Part shown: in pieces, positions 16,430-26,431 of the stretch | Layout: every line of letters begins with the position of its first letter | Numbering within the stretch: the first letter of the stretch is position 1 | Source: Pseudomonadota bacterium | GTDB taxonomy: Bacteria > Pseudomonadota > Alphaproteobacteria > Rhizobiales > Pleomorphomonadaceae | Assembly (NCBI GenBank): GCA_018262505.1 | Contig: JAGSYV010000011.1 | Location: 1 to 64,000 of the forward strand | Direction of reading: 5' to 3' | Length of the DNA stretch: 64,000 nucleotides | Translations under genes and position numbers: made by a program | The notes under the pieces: model-generated | What the model saw: the letters and a program-made list of their open reading frames with translations, nothing else | What the model was told of the DNA's origin: nothing | Databases searched by the model: none

Positions 16430-17428
16430 ATGACACGGACGACACGGTGGGCCCTCTGGACGATCGTCGCAGTCGCCATCCTGTGGACCGGCGTATGGTT
16501 CGGCGCCCGCTGGTGGCTCGGCGATACCATTCATAAATCCATCGCCGATCTTTCCGCGCGGAATGGCGTCGTCATCGACTGCACCGGCGAAACGATCAGC
16601 GGCTGGCCTTTCCAGCTGATCGTCAATTGCGACGGCGGCCTGTCTGCCACACTCTCCGACGGCGGCAAATTTACCACCGCCGGCGCGCATGGCGAGGGAT
16701 CCGTCTTCAACCCGCACCGGCTCGATTTTCATTTCGATGGGTCGACCTCCTACGCCGCCCCCGATGGCCGGCGGTTCGACCTCACCGCCAGTGAACTCAC
16801 CGCCAGCATCGGCTTCGCCGACGGCCTCGCCAATCGACTCGCTCTCAGGACAGTGGATCTTTCGGCAACCGGACCACTCGCCGGCAGCACCGAAGGCAAA
16901 CTGACCATGGGGCGCAGCGAACTTCTACTGGCGCGCACCGCCGAACGGCCCGAGGACGCAGACATCGCCGCCACTGCCGACAACCTCGGTATTGCCGTCG
17001 GCGGCACGACGTTGACCCCGCTTCCGGTCCGCCTGACGCTGGCCGCCACCCTGGCTGAAGCCGACATGGCCACGGGCGGCCCCGCGGCGCTCGTTGGCTG
17101 GAAGGCGGCAGGCGGTAAGCTCACCCTGCATCGGCTTGCCGCCGAACTCGGTGGCGCCACGCTGGCGCTGTCGGGCGAAGGGACGGTCTCCGAGACCGGC
17201 CTCGTCGAAGCCGATGGAAAGGTCACCGGCCGGGACCTCAACGCGCTGGCGGTCGCCGCCGCAGCCGGCGGCAGGAGCCTGACGCCGGAGGTTGCCGGCC
17301 TCGTCATGGCCTTCGTGTTCATGGGCACCGCCGCCGACGACGGCGGTCGCTCCATCGGACTCAAGATTGCCGACGGCGTCGTCTCGGCCAATGGCCGCGA
17401 GATTGCGCGTCTCGCGCCGCTATTCTGA
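16430..17428 (+). CDS. DUF2125 domain-containing protein
   Basis: A 332-residue protein anchored by an N-terminal helix (about residues 8-28, ALWTIVAVAILWTGVWFGA) with the rest exported. The DUF2125 signature CTGETISGWPFQLIVNCDG is near residues 50-68. The family is almost restricted to alphaproteobacteria and has no defined function; its repetitive beta-rich sequence is reminiscent of envelope or AsmA-like proteins, but that is inference. The conserved neighbours chaC, tyrC and hisC give no functional hint. The 3' end overlaps tyrC by 9 bp. Confidence 0.85.
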   Translation: MTRTTRWALWTIVAVAILWTGVWFGARWWLGDTIHKSIADLSARNGVVIDCTGETISGWPFQLIVNCDGGLSATLSDGGKFTTAGAHGEGSVFNPHRLDFHFDGSTSYAAPDGRRFDLTASELTASIGFADGLANRLALRTVDLSATGPLAGSTEGKLTMGRSELLLARTAERPEDADIAATADNLGIAVGGTTLTPLPVRLTLAATLAEADMATGGPAALVGWKAAGGKLTLHRLAAELGGATLALSGEGTVSETGLVEADGKVTGRDLNALAVAAAAGGRSLTPEVAGLVMAFVFMGTAADDGGRSIGLKIADGVVSANGREIARLAPLF

Positions 17429-18361
17429 CGGAGATTTCGGCGGCGCCTTGTGCGAACGGCCGAAATCCGCCTCCGGCTCGTCCTGACCGAGTGTCAGGAT
17501 GCCACGACGGATGGCGCGGGTGCGGCTGAACAGCTCATAGAGACGGTCGCCCTCCCCCCAGCGGATCTGCCGCTGCAGCGCGAACAGATCCTCCTGGAAA
17601 CGGCCAAGGACTTCCAGCACCGCGTCCTTGTTATGCAGGAACACGTCGCGCCACATGGTGGGATCGGACGCGGCGATACGCGTGAAGTCGCGGAAACCGC
17701 CGGCCGAGAATTTCATCACCTCGGATTCGGTGACCTTCTCGAGATCGGCGGCGGTGCCGACGATGTTATAGGCGATGAGATGCGGCAGATGGCTGGTGAT
17801 GGCCAGCACCAGATCGTGCCGCTCGGCGCTCATGCACTCGACGTTGGCGCCCATGCCGGCCCAGAAGGCGATGAGCCGGTCGAGCGCCTTGGGATCGGTG
17901 CCCTCATCCGGACAGACGATTGACCAGCGATTGACGAACAGTTCGGCAAAACCGGCGTCGGGGCCGGAGTATTCGGTGCCGGCCACCGGATGGGCCGGGA
18001 TGAAATGGACGTTGTCCGGCAGATGCGGCTTCATCTGACGGACAACCGATCCCTTCACGGACCCGACGTCGGAGACGATGGCGCCGGGCTTGAGGTGCGG
18101 CGCGATCGCCTGGGCCACTGCTTCGGCGGCACCCACCGGCACGCAGGCAATCACCAGATCGGCACCCACCACGGCGTCGCCGGCGGCGACATGGTAGCTG
18201 TCGCCGAGCGACAGCTCTTCGGCCCGCTTCAGGATGACCGGCGACAGGTCTGAGATGGCAATCTCGCCCACCAGACCATTGAGGCGGGCGGCTCGGGCGA
18301 TCGATGAGCCGATCAGGCCGATGCCAATGATGGCGAGGCGGGGAAAGAGTGCGTCGGTCAT
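17420..18361 (-). CDS. Prephenate/arogenate dehydrogenase family protein
   Basis: A 313-residue NAD(P)-dependent enzyme of tyrosine synthesis, oxidatively decarboxylating prephenate or arogenate. The nucleotide-binding motif is [17 protein letters not shown] (residues 9-25); the family segments [34 protein letters not shown] and [15 protein letters not shown] follow. In alphaproteobacteria this group is often the TyrC cyclohexadienyl type. Its start overlaps the hisC stop (18358-18361), so translation is coupled to the aminotransferase that could act in the same pathway. Confidence 0.93.
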   Translation of the reverse strand: MTDALFPRLAIIGIGLIGSSIARAARLNGLVGEIAISDLSPVILKRAEELSLGDSYHVAAGDAVVGADLVIACVPVGAAEAVAQAIAPHLKPGAIVSDVGSVKGSVVRQMKPHLPDNVHFIPAHPVAGTEYSGPDAGFAELFVNRWSIVCPDEGTDPKALDRLIAFWAGMGANVECMSAERHDLVLAITSHLPHLIAYNIVGTAADLEKVTESEVMKFSAGGFRDFTRIAASDPTMWRDVFLHNKDAVLEVLGRFQEDLFALQRQIRWGEGDRLYELFSRTRAIRRGILTLGQDEPEADFGRSHKAPPKSPSE

Positions 18362-19464
18362 ACCGTCCCCTTCATGAAATTCGTCAGCACCTCAATAAGG
18401 CGACGGCAGGCCTCTTCCGATCCCACGGTCATCCGGAGAGCGTTGGGCAGGCCATACCCCCCCACCTTGCGCACCACGACGCCCTCGGCGAGCAGCGCCT
18501 TGTCGGCGGCGTCGGCGGTCTTTCCTGTCGGAGGGAAATGCACCAGCAGGAAGTTGGCAACCGACGGGGTCACCGTCAGCCCGAGCTTGCCGAGTTCGGC
18601 CGTGAGCCAAGCGCCCCAGCGGAGATTGTGCTCGACCGCCGCCTCCACGAAGACGCGGTCACGCACGGCAGCGGCACCGGAAGCAATCGCCGCCGCGTTG
18701 AGGTTGAACGGCCCACGCACCCGTTCCAACACATCGACAACGGCCTTCGGCCCGTAGAGCCAGCCGATGCGCAGCGCGGCAAGACCGTGGATCTTCGAGA
18801 AGGTGCGCGTCATCACCACGTTGTCGGCCGAGGCGACCAGTTCGACGCCACTCTCGTAATCGTTGCGGCGGACATATTCGGCGTAGGCGGCGTCGAGCAC
18901 CAGCAGGACGTTGCCCGGCAGTTCCGCATGCAGCCGCCGCACCTCGGCCATCGGGATGTAGGTGCCGGTGGGATTGTTGGGATTGGCGAGGAACACCATG
19001 CGCGTCCGCGGCGTCACGGCAGCAAGGATCGCGTCAACGTCGGTGGTGTAGGCGGACTCTTTCGCCACCACTGGCGTCGCGCCGGCGGCGAGAATGGAGA
19101 TGCGATAGACCAGAAAACCGTGCTCGGAATAGATCGCCTCGTCGCCGGGCGACAGATAGCACTCGGCAAGAAGATGCAGTAGCTCGTCCGAACCATTGCC
19201 GCAGAGGATGCGATCGACGTTGAGGCCATGGGTCTCGGCAATGGCCTGCCGGAGCTCGGTCGACGAACCGTCGGGATAGAGTTCCAGCTTGCTCGCCACG
19301 CGCGCATAGGCCTTCAGCGCCCTTGGGCTCGGCCCGAGCGGCGTCTCGTTGGAAGAGAGCTTGTAGAGCTTCTTGCCTGCCGCGGCCTGCGATCCGCCGG
19401 GAACGTAGAGGTCGATGTCGAGGATGCCGCTGCGAGGAACGGGCACGAGAGATGTATCGGACAT
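18358..19464 (-). CDS. hisC: Histidinol-phosphate / aromatic aminotransferase
   Basis: A 368-residue fold-type I PLP aminotransferase. [15 protein letters not shown] forms the cofactor pocket and the Schiff-base lysine is in [17 protein letters not shown]. HisC-family enzymes transaminate histidinol phosphate, and many also handle aromatic amino acids. Coupling to tyrC (ATGA overlap) suggests an aromatic role here. The start at 19464 ([14 protein letters not shown]) is preferred to an in-frame ATG 13 codons upstream because the family N-terminus begins there. Confidence 0.92.
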   Translation of the reverse strand: MSDTSLVPVPRSGILDIDLYVPGGSQAAAGKKLYKLSSNETPLGPSPRALKAYARVASKLELYPDGSSTELRQAIAETHGLNVDRILCGNGSDELLHLLAECYLSPGDEAIYSEHGFLVYRISILAAGATPVVAKESAYTTDVDAILAAVTPRTRMVFLANPNNPTGTYIPMAEVRRLHAELPGNVLLVLDAAYAEYVRRNDYESGVELVASADNVVMTRTFSKIHGLAALRIGWLYGPKAVVDVLERVRGPFNLNAAAIASGAAAVRDRVFVEAAVEHNLRWGAWLTAELGKLGLTVTPSVANFLLVHFPPTGKTADAADKALLAEGVVVRKVGGYGLPNALRMTVGSEEACRRLIEVLTNFMKGTV

Positions 19465-19567
19465 GGAAACGCCTCGAAAATACCGGCGCCCGTCATACGG
19501 CACGCATCACAGCCACGCAAAGGAAAAGCAGAATCGAAGCCAAGCGGCGACGCCAGCAGAATTTCCA

Positions 19568-20512
19568 CTAGCCGAGCAGCCAGGCCCAGAAAGTCGTAGT
19601 CACCACGCCGACGGCGGTGGTGATGGTGATCGACGACGAGGCAAGACCGTGGCCAACGCCGAAGCGGTTGGCGATCAGCCAGGCATTGATGCCGGTCGGC
19701 ACCGAGGATGTCAGCACCAGCGCCGCCGTCCAGGTGGCATCGAGGCCAAGCAGGCGGCTCGCCGTGTAAACGGAGGCCGGCAGCAGGAACAGCTTGAACG
19801 CCGAGGTGACGAGCGCTGGCCGGATACCATCTGAAATGCCGTATTTCATCAGCGCCATGCCGAGCGAAATCAGCGCCGCCGAGCCAGCGATATCGCCGAT
19901 GTCGTTCACAACCGTGCCAATAACACCGGTCAGCGGCAGATCGGACATGCGCCACAGAGAGCCAAGCACTAGGCCAACCACCAGCGGATTGCGCACGAGG
20001 TTGCGACCGACCTGCCTGAGGACGGCGGTCATCGGTTGGGGGGCTCGGCCGCCGGTTTGCCGTTCGGCTTGTTCCATCAGCACCGTGCCGGCGATCATCA
20101 TTACCGGCAGGTGGGCGCAGAGCAGAATGGACAGCGCCACGACGCCGTCGTCGCCGACAATGCGCTGAACGAGTGGCAGGCCGATGAACAGGTTGTTGGC
20201 GAAGGCGGAGCTGACGCCGGCCAGCACGCCGATGCGGGCATCACGCCCGAAAAGCCGGGTTACCGCGAGATGTCCAGCAGTCCAGGTAACGGCAACGCCG
20301 GAAAAATAAGCCACCCAGATCGTCCAGGGCGAACTGCCCTCGACATGCGCCACCGCCACCGTCTTGAACAGCAGCGTCGGCATGGCGACGGTGAAAACGA
20401 AATCGGAAAGACCGTTACCGACATCCGCCTTCATCACGCCGAAGCGGACAAGGAGATAGCCGATCAGGATCAGTAGAAAGATAGGCAGAACATCGAGGGC
20501 AATGGCGATCAC
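19568..20512 (-). CDS. AEC family transporter (auxin efflux carrier-like)
   Basis: A 314-residue membrane protein with about ten hydrophobic helices and the AEC family pattern: an N-terminal LPIFLLILIGYLLVRFG, a broken helix with NNLFIGLPLVQ, and a C-terminal VPTGINAWLIANRFG. Members export or import small carboxylates such as malonate or auxin-like acids; the substrate is not predictable. Upstream of hisC by 103 bp on the same strand. The 195 bp upstream of its start (20513-20707) hold nothing recognisable. Confidence 0.87.
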   Translation of the reverse strand: MIAIALDVLPIFLLILIGYLLVRFGVMKADVGNGLSDFVFTVAMPTLLFKTVAVAHVEGSSPWTIWVAYFSGVAVTWTAGHLAVTRLFGRDARIGVLAGVSSAFANNLFIGLPLVQRIVGDDGVVALSILLCAHLPVMMIAGTVLMEQAERQTGGRAPQPMTAVLRQVGRNLVRNPLVVGLVLGSLWRMSDLPLTGVIGTVVNDIGDIAGSAALISLGMALMKYGISDGIRPALVTSAFKLFLLPASVYTASRLLGLDATWTAALVLTSSVPTGINAWLIANRFGVGHGLASSSITITTAVGVVTTTFWAWLLG

Positions 20513-20707
20513 GGGCGGAAACCGGCGCTAAAACCGAGAAAGGGCCGGCGGTCCTCGCGGCACGCCGGAGATCGGCAGACGAATTAGACTTTCTGCCTAC
20601 TCTTCCTTGCGCCCCGCCCGCAAGGCCGAAGCAATGCGGATCGGTTCGCCCGCTTGCCTCAAGAGGCCTCCGGTGACAAACTCCAGCCCATGTTCGAGAG
20701 GATTGCC

Positions 20708-21106
20708 ATGCTGAGATACCTCGCCGCTGCCGTCGCACTGGTGGGCTTCTCCCTGCCCGCCGCCGCTTTCGAACTGTCCTTTGCCTGGGGCGCGACGCCG
20801 GCCTGCGACAGCGGCCGTCCGACGGAGGTCGCAAGTCCGGAATTTCGCCTTGCCAACGTGCCGCCCGGTACGCGGACCATCGTCTTTGAAATGACCGATC
20901 TCAACGCACCCGACTTCCACCACGGCGGCGGCACGGTGCCCTATGCCGGCAACGACCTGATCCCAGCCGGTGCCTTCCGCTATCTCGGCCCCTGTCCGCC
21001 AGCCGGCCCGCACCGCTACGCCTGGACGGCCACCGCCAGGGATCGGGGCACCACATTCGGCCGAACGCTCGGCGAGGCGTCGGCTACCCGTTCCTTCCCC
21101 AACTGA
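20708..21106 (+). CDS. Exported YbhB/YbcL (PEBP-like) family protein
   Basis: A 132-residue protein with a signal peptide (MLRYLAAAVALVGFSLPAAA) and a phosphatidylethanolamine-binding-protein fold: SPEFRLANVPPGTRTIVFEMTDLNAPDFHHGGGTV and GPCPPAGPHRYAW are the family's ligand-pocket strands. Periplasmic. Ligand unknown. The ATG at 20708 has GAGAGGA 6 nt upstream and places the signal peptide at the N-terminus; in-frame ATGs at 20690 and 20654 are less likely. Confidence 0.85.
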   Translation: MLRYLAAAVALVGFSLPAAAFELSFAWGATPACDSGRPTEVASPEFRLANVPPGTRTIVFEMTDLNAPDFHHGGGTVPYAGNDLIPAGAFRYLGPCPPAGPHRYAWTATARDRGTTFGRTLGEASATRSFPN

Positions 21107-21119
21107 CCGAGGCGAGACC

Positions 21120-21338
21120 ATGACCGCGCAGACCACGGAAGCGCGCATCGACGCGCTCGAGGAAAAGGTCGCTTATCAGGAACAGGTGATCGACGATCTC
21201 AACACCGCCGTCACCGACCAGTGGAAAGAGATCGACACGCTGAGGCGTCTGGTGACCAGCCTGCTTGACGAGGTCAAGGAAATGGAGCTGGCGGCGAGAG
21301 CGCCGGTCGGCCGAGAGCCGCCGCCGCCCCATTACTGA
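21120..21338 (+). CDS. slyX: SlyX family protein
   Basis: A 72-residue, mostly coiled-coil protein: ARIDALEEKVAYQEQVIDDL and VTDQWKEIDTLRRLV show heptad spacing, and the tail PPPPHY is the SlyX C-terminal signature. Function unknown. It starts 14 bp after the PEBP-like gene (GAGGCGAG upstream), so they probably share a transcript. Convergent with the chemoreceptor gene at 21355. Confidence 0.88.
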   Translation: MTAQTTEARIDALEEKVAYQEQVIDDLNTAVTDQWKEIDTLRRLVTSLLDEVKEMELAARAPVGREPPPPHY

Positions 21339-21354
21339 ATGCAACAGGCCGCGG

Positions 21355-23043
21355 TCAGGCGGCGCGCATCTCGTGCATCAGCCGGTCGACCTCGGCCTGC
21401 AGCGCTTGGCTGTCGCCGAGCATTCGACGAGCCTGCACGGCTACCTCCTGCGACTTGGAGTCAGATGCCTCGGCATTCTCCATCAGCCGCGTCATATCGG
21501 CGGCGAGGCTACCGACGGCGGCCAGCGTCGAGGATATGGCGCGGGTAATCTCGGAAACGGCGGCGTTTTGCTGGTCCAGCGTCGCGGCGATCGATGAGGT
21601 CACCTCGTTGACGCGCTCGATCGAGTGTTCGACGGTGCCGGTGGCCGTCACCGCCTCGCCGGTCGCCGACTGGATGACGGCGATACGCCGGGATATCTCG
21701 TCGGTAGCCTTGGAGGTCTGAGCAGCGAGTTGTTTCACCTCGGACGCCACGACCGCAAACCCTTTGCCGGCCTCGCCGGCCCGCGCGGCCTCGATAGTGG
21801 CGTTGAGGGCGAGAAGGTTGGTCTGGTCGGCGATCTCCTGGATCAGCGCCACCACCTTGCCGATCTCGCCCGACGCCTCGTCGAGGCCGCGGATCACTTC
21901 GGTGGCCCGTGCGGTCTCGCGCACGGCACCACTCGAAATGGCGGCGGTCTTGTTGACCTGGGTGACGATCTCGGCGATCGACGCCGACAGTTCCTCGGCG
22001 GCGCTCGACACCGCCTGTACGTTGTCTTTTGCCTGTCGGCCAGCCTCGGCCGAGGCTTCCGCCTGGCGACGGGTGTGGTCTGACACGGCAAGCAAGTCCG
22101 AGGCGACGCGCTCGAAACCGGTTGCCGTGCTTTCGATACCGGCCGACGTTTCGCGGAACGACCTGTCGAAGCCGTCGGCAAGTCCGGTCAGTGCATCGCG
22201 CCGTGCCTTTTCCATGGCGGCGGCCCGCGCTGCCTCGGCATCCGCTTCGGCGGCGATACGCTCGCGCTGCAGATCGCGGAAGCGGGCAACGGCACGGCCG
22301 ATCAGTCCGATCTCATCTTTGCGTGCCGCGCCGGAGATCTCGGCATCGAGGTCGCCATTCTGTAGACGGTCCATCGAGCGGGTCAGACGGGAGAGCGGCC
22401 CAGAGATACCACGCGCCACGACGAACGACAGCGCACCGAGCATGAGCAGAGACACGAGGGTGATGAGGCCAACCCGGCGCGTACTGGCTGCGAGCGAGGC
22501 TTCGATGTCGGCAACATGGAAGCCGGTGCCGAGCATCCAGTTCCATCCCTCGACGTTGGCGGCGTAGGCAAGCTTCAGCGACGGCTCTTTGTCGCCGGGC
22601 TTGACCCACATGTATTCGTAGTTACCACCGCCGGCCTTGGCGATCGCCAGCATGTCACGGACCAGCGGCTTGCCGTTGGTATCCTTCATGTCGATGAGGC
22701 TCTTGCCCTCCAGCTCCGGCTTGGCCGGCAGGAGAATATTCTGGCCATCAGCAGCGTAGATGAAGAAGTAATTCTTGTCGGGACCGAAGCGAACCGGCCT
22801 CAGCACCGCCTTGGCGGCCTCCTGGGCCTCAGTCACAGTCATCTCGCCCTTCACCGCGCGGTCGCGAAAGCCTTCGATCATCGACCGAGCCGTCTCGACC
22901 TGATCTTGAAGCTCGAGCTTTTTCTGGCCCATCAGCTCGGAGCGGAGATCGGCGTAACCCAGGTAACCGATCGTCCCGAGCCCGACGATCGCCAGCAGAA
23001 CGATGGCGGCAATCTTGGCGGATACAGAGTGGATGCTGAACAT
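21355..23043 (-). CDS. Methyl-accepting chemotaxis protein with periplasmic Cache domain
   Basis: A 562-residue chemoreceptor. TM1 (about residues 10-28), a single-Cache-type ligand domain at roughly 30-185 ([20 protein letters not shown] and [16 protein letters not shown] are typical), TM2 near 190-210, a HAMP domain ([22 protein letters not shown]), then the cytoplasmic signalling coiled coil with the highly conserved hairpin [20 protein letters not shown]. Such Cache receptors often sense small carboxylates; the ligand is unknown. It lies 139 bp downstream of ureG, outside any che operon. Confidence 0.93.
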   Translation of the reverse strand: MFSIHSVSAKIAAIVLLAIVGLGTIGYLGYADLRSELMGQKKLELQDQVETARSMIEGFRDRAVKGEMTVTEAQEAAKAVLRPVRFGPDKNYFFIYAADGQNILLPAKPELEGKSLIDMKDTNGKPLVRDMLAIAKAGGGNYEYMWVKPGDKEPSLKLAYAANVEGWNWMLGTGFHVADIEASLAASTRRVGLITLVSLLMLGALSFVVARGISGPLSRLTRSMDRLQNGDLDAEISGAARKDEIGLIGRAVARFRDLQRERIAAEADAEAARAAAMEKARRDALTGLADGFDRSFRETSAGIESTATGFERVASDLLAVSDHTRRQAEASAEAGRQAKDNVQAVSSAAEELSASIAEIVTQVNKTAAISSGAVRETARATEVIRGLDEASGEIGKVVALIQEIADQTNLLALNATIEAARAGEAGKGFAVVASEVKQLAAQTSKATDEISRRIAVIQSATGEAVTATGTVEHSIERVNEVTSSIAATLDQQNAAVSEITRAISSTLAAVGSLAADMTRLMENAEASDSKSQEVAVQARRMLGDSQALQAEVDRLMHEMRAA

Positions 23044-23173
23044 TGTCGCTTGCCCCAGCGGTATTCTCCCGCAGACCGGGATGATTCCGCTTTAGGCGCA
23101 GGCCGTTAACTTTGGCTTACAGAACATGTTCAGCGCGTGAAATCATTGCCAAAAATAACTAAATTCACTTCCA

Positions 23174-23189
23174 CGGCTAAAGTTAGCCG
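23174..23189 (-). terminator. Possible weak terminator at the end of the urease operon
   Basis: CGGCTAA-AG-TTAGCCG is an inverted repeat overlapping the ureG stop codon. As RNA it gives a 5 bp GC-rich stem with a 6 nt loop, and T-rich sequence follows only after a further 15-25 nt, so termination is uncertain. Confidence 0.25.
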
Positions 23190-23803
23190 ACGAGGCCGCC
23201 CTGCTCCTCAATGAACCGGACAACGTCTGTGACGTTGTGCCCGCGCCGCACGTCGGTGAACACGAAGGGCCTTCCCTTGCGCATCAGCTTGGCGTCTCGG
23301 TCCATCACGTCCAACGAAGCGCCGACATACGGAGCAAGATCGATCTTGTTGATCACCAGAAGGTCGGAACGGGTGATGCCCGGCCCACCCTTGCGCGGGA
23401 TCTTGTCGCCGGCCGAGACGTCGATGACGTAGATCGTCAGGTCGGCCAGCTCGGGCGAGAAGGTCGCCGCCAGATTGTCACCGCCCGACTCGATGAGAAT
23501 GAGATCGAGATCGGGAAATTTCTCGTTCATGTCGGCGATGGCGGCGAGGTTGATCGAGGCGTCCTCGCGGATCGCCGTATGCGGACAACCACCTGTTTCA
23601 ACGCCGGCAATGCGCTCCGGCGGCAGGGCGCCGGAGCGCGTGAGGAATTCCGCATCCTCCCGCGTGTAGATGTCATTGGTGATGGCGGCGATCTGGTAGC
23701 GGTCGCGAAGGGCCTTGCAGAGTGCATCCATCAGCGCGGTCTTGCCGGATCCCACCGGCCCACCGACGCCGACACGCAGGGGGCCGTTGGCTGTCTTGGT
23801 CAT
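23183..23803 (-). CDS. ureG: Urease accessory GTPase UreG
   Basis: A 206-residue SIMIBI-class GTPase that drives nickel insertion into urease within the UreDFG complex. The P-loop is [15 protein letters not shown] (about residues 14-28), the metal-binding Cys-Pro-His is in [15 protein letters not shown], and the base-specificity motif is [11 protein letters not shown]. Start at [15 protein letters not shown], overlapping the ureF stop in an ATGA arrangement. Last gene of the urease operon. Confidence 0.96.
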   Translation of the reverse strand: MTKTANGPLRVGVGGPVGSGKTALMDALCKALRDRYQIAAITNDIYTREDAEFLTRSGALPPERIAGVETGGCPHTAIREDASINLAAIADMNEKFPDLDLILIESGGDNLAATFSPELADLTIYVIDVSAGDKIPRKGGPGITRSDLLVINKIDLAPYVGASLDVMDRDAKLMRKGRPFVFTDVRRGHNVTDVVRFIEEQGGLVG

Positions 23804-24495
23804 GAGCGGAACAACCTCGTGTATTGGGTTTCGTGAGCCATGGAAGCGATGTCGGCCCGCAAGCAAGCTCCCCCGAGATCATCCGGAGAGGCAAGCAGCG
23901 CATCAGCCGCGACGGCGGAAATGACGGGCACCAGATCACGGATCGCCCGCTGCCCTTCGGTCTGACCGAGCGGCACCGCGCGAACCGCCGCCGACACGAG
24001 GTTGGCGGCGAAGGCCGTCAGATAGGCCTCGACCGTCTCGGCAAGCGGCAGTTGGTGGTCGGCGGCGGCCACCGCCACCGCCACGGGATAGGCAACCGGA
24101 TTGGGCGCCAGGCGGCCGGCAAGATCGACGAGCGTCGGCGCCCCCCAGGTGTCTGCGATGGCTGTCACAAAGGCGCGTCCCTGTGCCCCGCTCTCAAGCC
24201 GCCGCTCCTTGGAGGGCTGGAGGGCATAGGCGAACTCAGCAACCTCAAAAAGATCCTTCGTTCGCTCCTCTGAGGCGGCGCGAAAGGCGGTAACCAGCAA
24301 GATGGCGTCACTGCGGCCGGCGCCGTGGCAAAGAATGTCGGACAGCCAGGCGGTGAGCGCCGCCGACGACGTGACGGTGCCGTCCTCCACCGCCCATTCG
24401 AGACCGTGGCTATAGGTGAAGGCGCCAACCGGGAAGGCCGGCGACAACCAGGTCATCAAACGCGACAGCGCCGCCCCGGACGACGGATCATTCAT
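23800..24495 (-). CDS. ureF: Urease accessory protein UreF
   Basis: A 231-residue all-helical accessory protein that bridges UreD and UreG during nickel loading. Family markers are [27 protein letters not shown] near the N-terminus, and [19 protein letters not shown] and the [18 protein letters not shown]-terminal tail. The start ATG at 24495 overlaps the 3' end of ureE by 8 bp; the frame is open further upstream only because it runs antiparallel in register with the His-codon tail of ureE, giving a Met-rich artefact. Confidence 0.95.
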   Translation of the reverse strand: MNDPSSGAALSRLMTWLSPAFPVGAFTYSHGLEWAVEDGTVTSSAALTAWLSDILCHGAGRSDAILLVTAFRAASEERTKDLFEVAEFAYALQPSKERRLESGAQGRAFVTAIADTWGAPTLVDLAGRLAPNPVAYPVAVAVAAADHQLPLAETVEAYLTAFAANLVSAAVRAVPLGQTEGQRAIRDLVPVISAVAADALLASPDDLGGACLRADIASMAHETQYTRLFRS

Positions 24496-25129
24496 GCTTG
24501 TGGCTATGCCCATGGGCATGATCGTGCCTATGGGCATCATCATGGGAATGATCATGGCCACAGCCGCAGTCGTCGCCGTGGGCATGCTCGTGATGGTGAT
24601 GGACGCCCGCCTCGCCGTGTTCGTGGTGATGACGTTCCGGTCCATGCTCATGGGCATACTCATGCTCCCCATGATCATGATCGTGCCCGTGGGTCTCGCC
24701 GTGACCGTAGGCGCCGCCCTCCGGATCGAAGGCGGCCAGGGTTGGCGTCACGGTGGCGCCGAGCCCCTTCAGCATATCCTCGATAACGTGGTCGTAGCGG
24801 ATGCGCAGCCGATCGCCGAGAAACTGGGCCGGCAGATGCCGGTTGCCAAGATGCCAGGCAATGCGGATGAGATCGGCCGGGCTGGCGGCGGTAATCTCGA
24901 GCAGGCGCTCGGGCACCGCCTGCACCAGGATCAGCCGTCCATCCTCGAGCTCGAGGGCGTCGCCATCCTTCATCACGGCCGCTTCCTTGAGGTCGAGCAG
25001 GAATACGGTCTTGTCGACGCAACGCATGACGAGGCGGCGGCGGTGGCGATCGTCGCGCTCAAGAGCGAGCGTATCTGAGGGCGTACCGGACCAAGTGCCG
25101 GCAGGAAGGATGCGAGTGGCGGTGATCAT
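24488..25129 (-). CDS. ureE: Urease accessory metallochaperone UreE with long histidine-rich tail
   Basis: A 213-residue nickel chaperone. Residues 1-about 140 form the peptide-binding and metal-binding UreE domains (LAWHLGNRHLPAQF is the conserved metal-site helix). The C-terminal ~75 residues contain nearly 30 histidines, many alternating with Asp, Glu and Ala, plus a CGC motif, typical of nickel-storing UreE proteins but longer than the E. aerogenes tail. Its start overlaps the stop of the upstream MFS gene by 4 bp and its end overlaps ureF by 8 bp. Confidence 0.95.
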   Translation of the reverse strand: MITATRILPAGTWSGTPSDTLALERDDRHRRRLVMRCVDKTVFLLDLKEAAVMKDGDALELEDGRLILVQAVPERLLEITAASPADLIRIAWHLGNRHLPAQFLGDRLRIRYDHVIEDMLKGLGATVTPTLAAFDPEGGAYGHGETHGHDHDHGEHEYAHEHGPERHHHEHGEAGVHHHHEHAHGDDCGCGHDHSHDDAHRHDHAHGHSHKHE

Positions 25130-26355
25130 GGCGTATCGGCCCTGGCAGACGAGGGAAGTGACGGACGGATGAGCTTAGCCAAAAGCGCCGCCGAGGCAAG
25201 CGCCGCGGCCATCAAGGCAAGACCGAGCAGCGCGGCAGCGGCAACGCCGGCACGGTGAATGACGGCGACGAAGACCACCGGCGCCACGGCATTGGCGATG
25301 TTCTGCGGCAGCGCCAGCCGGCCGGACCGACGGGAGAATTCGTCGGGCGGAAAGAAGGCGAGCGGCAACACCGCCCGCGCCATGGCCGAAAGGCCGGCGC
25401 CGAAGGCATAGATCGCCACGAAGGCAGGCAGCAGCCAAACGCCATCGATACCGGTGAGAAGCAGCGCGAAGGAGGCGCCCATCAACAGCGCCGCGGCGGC
25501 GGTGGTGGCGAGAGGGCCGCCCCGCCCATCAAGAACAAGATCGGCAGCGCGCGCCGCAATGCTGACCACCGGCCTGATGGTGCCGAGCCACAGGGCGTAT
25601 TCCACTGAGGCGCCTGCCCCGCGCAACAGTTCGAGATAGGCGGCGGCAAGGCCAAAGGTGGTGAAGGAAAAGGCGACCGAGATGACGCCAATGTGCAGGA
25701 AGGCGCGCGCCGCGCCGTCACGATCGCGAACGATCGCGCGCCGCTGGGTCGTTTCCAATTCGGCCGGAGGAGCGTCGATCGGTGGCAGAACAAAAAGGTG
25801 CAGCGGCAAACACAAGAGGAGATGCAGTCCTGCCATGGCGAGGAGGGTGACGCGCCATCCGACCACGGCATCGACGGCGTCGAGAATCGGCCAGAAGATG
25901 GTCGAGGAAACACCGGTGAAGATCATCAGCACACCGATGGTCTGCCGACCGGCCGCCCCTTCGCGCTCGACAGCCGCCGCGTAGGCTGGCACGGACAGCG
26001 CCAACGCCCCGGCAGCCCCGATCATCGTCCAGGCCATGAAATAGCCGATCGGCCCTTCGGCGGCGGCGAGCAGGGCAAGGCCGGCCGTCGAGGCCGCCGA
26101 GCCAAGCGCCAGTACCCACTGAGCGCCCATCCGCCGCACCGCCTCGCCCACAGCCGGACCGGTCAGGCCAATGACCAGCATCATCAGCGTCAGCCCGAAA
26201 AAGGTCGTGTCGACGTTGAGGCCAACATCGGCCGCCATCTTCCGCGCCATTACGCCCGGCATGTCGAAGGTTGTACCCCAACCGATCACCTGCGTGACGG
26301 CGAGTACCCCGACGAGGCGGAGACGAACCGGGGAGACACGAAAAAAGAAGAGCAT
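25126..26355 (-). CDS. MFS transporter embedded in the urease operon
   Basis: A 409-residue major facilitator with twelve predicted helices; the first half has LAVTQVIGWGTTFDMPGV and the loop 2-3 region VGEAVRRMGAQWVLALGS resembles MFS motif A. It sits between ureC (76 bp gap) and ureE (ATGA overlap), so it is translationally coupled to a nickel chaperone. That context suggests transport of something linked to urease, such as urea, ammonium-related solutes or a nickel complex, but nothing in the sequence identifies the substrate. Known urease-linked transporters (UreI, HupE/UreJ, Nik/Cbi, Urt) are different families. Alternative start: GTG at 26337. Confidence 0.85.
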   Translation of the reverse strand: MLFFFRVSPVRLRLVGVLAVTQVIGWGTTFDMPGVMARKMAADVGLNVDTTFFGLTLMMLVIGLTGPAVGEAVRRMGAQWVLALGSAASTAGLALLAAAEGPIGYFMAWTMIGAAGALALSVPAYAAAVEREGAAGRQTIGVLMIFTGVSSTIFWPILDAVDAVVGWRVTLLAMAGLHLLLCLPLHLFVLPPIDAPPAELETTQRRAIVRDRDGAARAFLHIGVISVAFSFTTFGLAAAYLELLRGAGASVEYALWLGTIRPVVSIAARAADLVLDGRGGPLATTAAAALLMGASFALLLTGIDGVWLLPAFVAIYAFGAGLSAMARAVLPLAFFPPDEFSRRSGRLALPQNIANAVAPVVFVAVIHRAGVAAAALLGLALMAAALASAALLAKLIRPSLPSSARADTP

Positions 26356-26431
26356 AAAAGACTATTCCCGGGCCGCACTGCGTCCCGTTCTACCTCGAAA
26401 AGGCGCCGACCGTGCGACGTCTCTCACCCGA

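Noticed and set aside
24416-25078. Met- and Val-rich membrane-like frame antisense to ureE
   Set aside because: It is the reverse complement of the His/Asp codon tail of UreE (CAT/CAC read as ATG/GTG), not a gene.
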